NCBI RefSeq assembly: GCF_004146235.1
Contig: NZ_SELO01000011.1
Span: forward strand, 1-64,000
DNA: 64,000 nt
Reading direction: 5' to 3'
Source of the DNA: Tropicimonas sp. IMCC6043
GTDB taxonomy: Bacteria > Pseudomonadota > Alphaproteobacteria > Rhodobacterales > Rhodobacteraceae
Part shown: positions 62,554 through 64,000 of the stretch, one piece after another
Numbering within the stretch: the stretch's first letter is position 1
Layout of the letters: the number at the start of each line of letters is the position of its first letter
Notes under the pieces: generated by a model
Seen by the model: only the letters and a program-made list of their open reading frames with translations
What the model was told of the DNA's origin: nothing
The model's database searches: none
Position numbers and translations under genes: made by a program

Positions 62554-63402
62554 TCACTTGCCTTCGAGAGCGTTCAGGCTGTGGACGGCCTCTTCGAAAT
62601 GCTGCGGATGCGTGTCGATGGCATCCTCGAGCAGCGAGCGGCCCATGGCGACGTCGCCCTGCTTGATCGCGGCGAGGGCGGCGGTGTGCAGGAGCTGTGC
62701 CCGCTCGACCTGGTTCATCTCGACGATCGGCATCGCGTAATTGCGTTGCGCGCCGCGCGCGAGCACGAGGTTATTCTTGGCGGTAAATAGCTTCGGGTCG
62801 TATTGCAGCGCCTCGCCGAAGAGCCGCTCGGCCTCGCGATACTGGCCGCGGGTGAGCTTCGAATACCCCCAGTTGTTGAGCGTCGAGGCGGGCTTCGTCG
62901 TGAGCCCGACGGCGGTTTCGTAGAAACTGTCGGCCTTCTTCCACTCCTTGTTGCCGTCGGCCACCATCGCCTCGAGTTTGTAGCGTTTGAAGGTCTCGTG
63001 CGTCGGCGGGATGGTGTCGAGCACCTGCTCGGCAGCTGTCCATTCGTTGGCGCGGATCAGCGCGTCGGCATAGTCGACGCTGTCCGCGCTGGTCGCGCCC
63101 GGCATGCTCACGGTCTTCTTCCAGGCGGCAACCGCTTCGGTGTTATGATTGGCGCGGACCAGGGACTTGGCAAGGTTGCGCTGGAGGTCGACCCGGTCGG
63201 GAAACTCCGCCGTGGTGCGCTTGAAATAGGCCACCGCCTCGTTGGCATCGGCCACGGTCAGCATCAGGTCGGAGAGATTGTTGTCGTCGATCGCGTTCAC
63301 GCTCTGGAGGGCCCGGTCGACTTCGCTTTCGCCAGATTTCTGACAGGCCGAAAGCGCCAAGGCTGCGCCCAGGCACAGCGTGACAAGGGTAGTGTGGCGC
63401 AT
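62554..63402 (-). CDS. TadD-like tetratricopeptide lipoprotein
   Basis: A 282-residue lipoprotein with signal LVTLCLGAALALSAC (lipobox cysteine) and a series of TPR helices (NNWGYSKLTRGQYREAERLFGEA; ALAAIKQGDVAMGRSLLEDAI). TadD/pilotin-type proteins help assemble the Tad secretin. AAGGA lies seven bases before ATG63402. It starts 30 bases after the neighbouring TPR gene ends. Confidence 0.85.
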   Translation of the reverse strand: MRHTTLVTLCLGAALALSACQKSGESEVDRALQSVNAIDDNNLSDLMLTVADANEAVAYFKRTTAEFPDRVDLQRNLAKSLVRANHNTEAVAAWKKTVSMPGATSADSVDYADALIRANEWTAAEQVLDTIPPTHETFKRYKLEAMVADGNKEWKKADSFYETAVGLTTKPASTLNNWGYSKLTRGQYREAERLFGEALQYDPKLFTAKNNLVLARGAQRNYAMPIVEMNQVERAQLLHTAALAAIKQGDVAMGRSLLEDAIDTHPQHFEEAVHSLNALEGK

Positions 63403-63431
63403 TTTTGCGTCCTTTTCCTGCTCGTACTGCC

Positions 63432-63998
63432 TCAAGGTGTTGCAAGGATACGGTAGGTACCGCTGTCCCCGCGCACCAGTTCGAATTCGTATTGTTGCTC
63501 GGAAGTGTAGGCGGGATTTTCGATTTTTGCGAGCGCGAGCTGCAAGTTTTCCTTGATTTCGACAGATTCGCCACTGTCGAGGGCAAAGGCAATGCGGAAG
63601 GTGCGCGCCGCTTCGCCGACCTCGCCCTGCTCCATGAGCACCACGCCCAGGTTGTTCCAGGCGGCGGCGAATTCCTCGTCTTCCTCGGTGGCGCGGCGCA
63701 ACATGGTTTCAGCCTGGCCGAGCCGGCCGAGCTTGAGATTGGCCGAGCCGATGGCGGTGAGGACATCGGCGGTCAGCCCGTGTTCGGCGGCGGCGCGATA
63801 ATAAGCCTTGAGTGCCAGCTCGTATTCGCCGGCCTCCATCAGCCGGTGGCCGACGATGAGCCCGTCGACGGCCTCGCCGCTGGCCTCGACCCCCGGCGGC
63901 AGGGGCTCGCCCTTGTTGAGCGCCTTGAGCCGTCCGTCGCTGCCGCAGGCGGAGAGCGCCAGCATGAGGGCGAGGAGCAATGGGACAGGGCGGAGCAT
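63432..63998 (-). CDS. TadD-like TPR lipoprotein, at the right edge
   Basis: A 188-residue lipoprotein with leader PLLLALMLALSAC and TPRs (AYYRAAAEHGLTADVLTAIG; NNLGVVLMEQGEVGEAARTF). It begins two bases from the window edge and its start looks complete. The remaining Tad genes are expected just beyond the right edge. Confidence 0.85.
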   Translation of the reverse strand: MLRPVPLLLALMLALSACGSDGRLKALNKGEPLPPGVEASGEAVDGLIVGHRLMEAGEYELALKAYYRAAAEHGLTADVLTAIGSANLKLGRLGQAETMLRRATEEDEEFAAAWNNLGVVLMEQGEVGEAARTFRIAFALDSGESVEIKENLQLALAKIENPAYTSEQQYEFELVRGDSGTYRILATP

Positions 63999-64000
63999 GG

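Overview
The window is about 64 kb of GC-rich chromosome in which nearly every gene has a recognisable family. The organism is most likely a Rhodobacterales/Roseobacter-type alphaproteobacterium. The main evidence is an L-malyl-CoA/beta-methylmalyl-CoA lyase that closely resembles the Rhodobacter Mcl1 protein as I remember it. Supporting evidence is the Tad-locus tail, the ribose-type and maltose-type ABC sugar operons, and the tight ATGA/GTGA gene coupling. I see no rRNA, tRNA, CRISPR, insertion sequence or prophage.

Layout. (1) 0.1-9.5 kb: a carbohydrate island with a DeoR/GlpR repressor, the remnant of a sugar-binding protein, an L-fucose-isomerase-type isomerase on the plus strand, and a minus-strand operon of ribose-type ABC transporter (binding protein, ATPase, two permeases), SMP-30 lactonase-like protein and M24 peptidase. 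(2) 9.9-17.2 kb: a two-component system divergent from an envelope/acid-stress-like set: HdeD-like protein, YfdX protein, class III PhaC-like protein and a P3A proton-pumping ATPase. (3) 17.1-20.7 kb: a lone DhaK-type kinase, an AraC regulator and an aldo/keto reductase. (4) 20.7-31.1 kb: a co-directional sugar operon with Gfo/Idh dehydrogenase, PHP-type metallohydrolase, maltose-type ABC transporter, PfkB kinase and a formylglycine sulfatase, preceded by a GntR-LacI hybrid regulator; it looks built for a sulfated sugar.

(5) 31.5-42.6 kb: the highlight. Thirteen overlapping plus-strand genes encode an Mrp-antiporter/complex-I-like respiratory complex in the same order as the archaeal mbx (membrane-bound sulfane reductase) operon. 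The two proton/sodium-pump subunits are fused into one 1042-residue protein. The NuoB-like subunit keeps only three cluster cysteines, and the NuoD-like subunit lacks the C-terminal nickel-ligand CxxC. The terminal ferredoxin subunit is fused to a GltD/NfnB-type NAD(P)H flavoprotein, and a ferritin-like diiron protein follows. I infer an ion-pumping NAD(P)H-linked oxidoreductase that is neither complex I nor a NiFe hydrogenase; its electron acceptor or donor is unknown and may be a sulfur compound or disulfide.

(6) 42.6-64 kb: mostly chromosomal functions. These are a DUF2950/DUF3300 pair, a class V aminotransferase, a methyltransferase, PlsC, FtsX/FtsE, an MJ0042-type zinc-ribbon membrane protein, Mcl1, a GyrI-like protein, AccA, a PaaI-like thioesterase, the PdeM nuclease and Lhr-type helicase of the ligase-associated DNA-repair set, a 3-hydroxyisobutyrate-dehydrogenase-like enzyme, an AAA+ ATPase, a GT-C-like membrane protein, a prepilin peptidase and two TadD-like TPR lipoproteins that run off the right edge.
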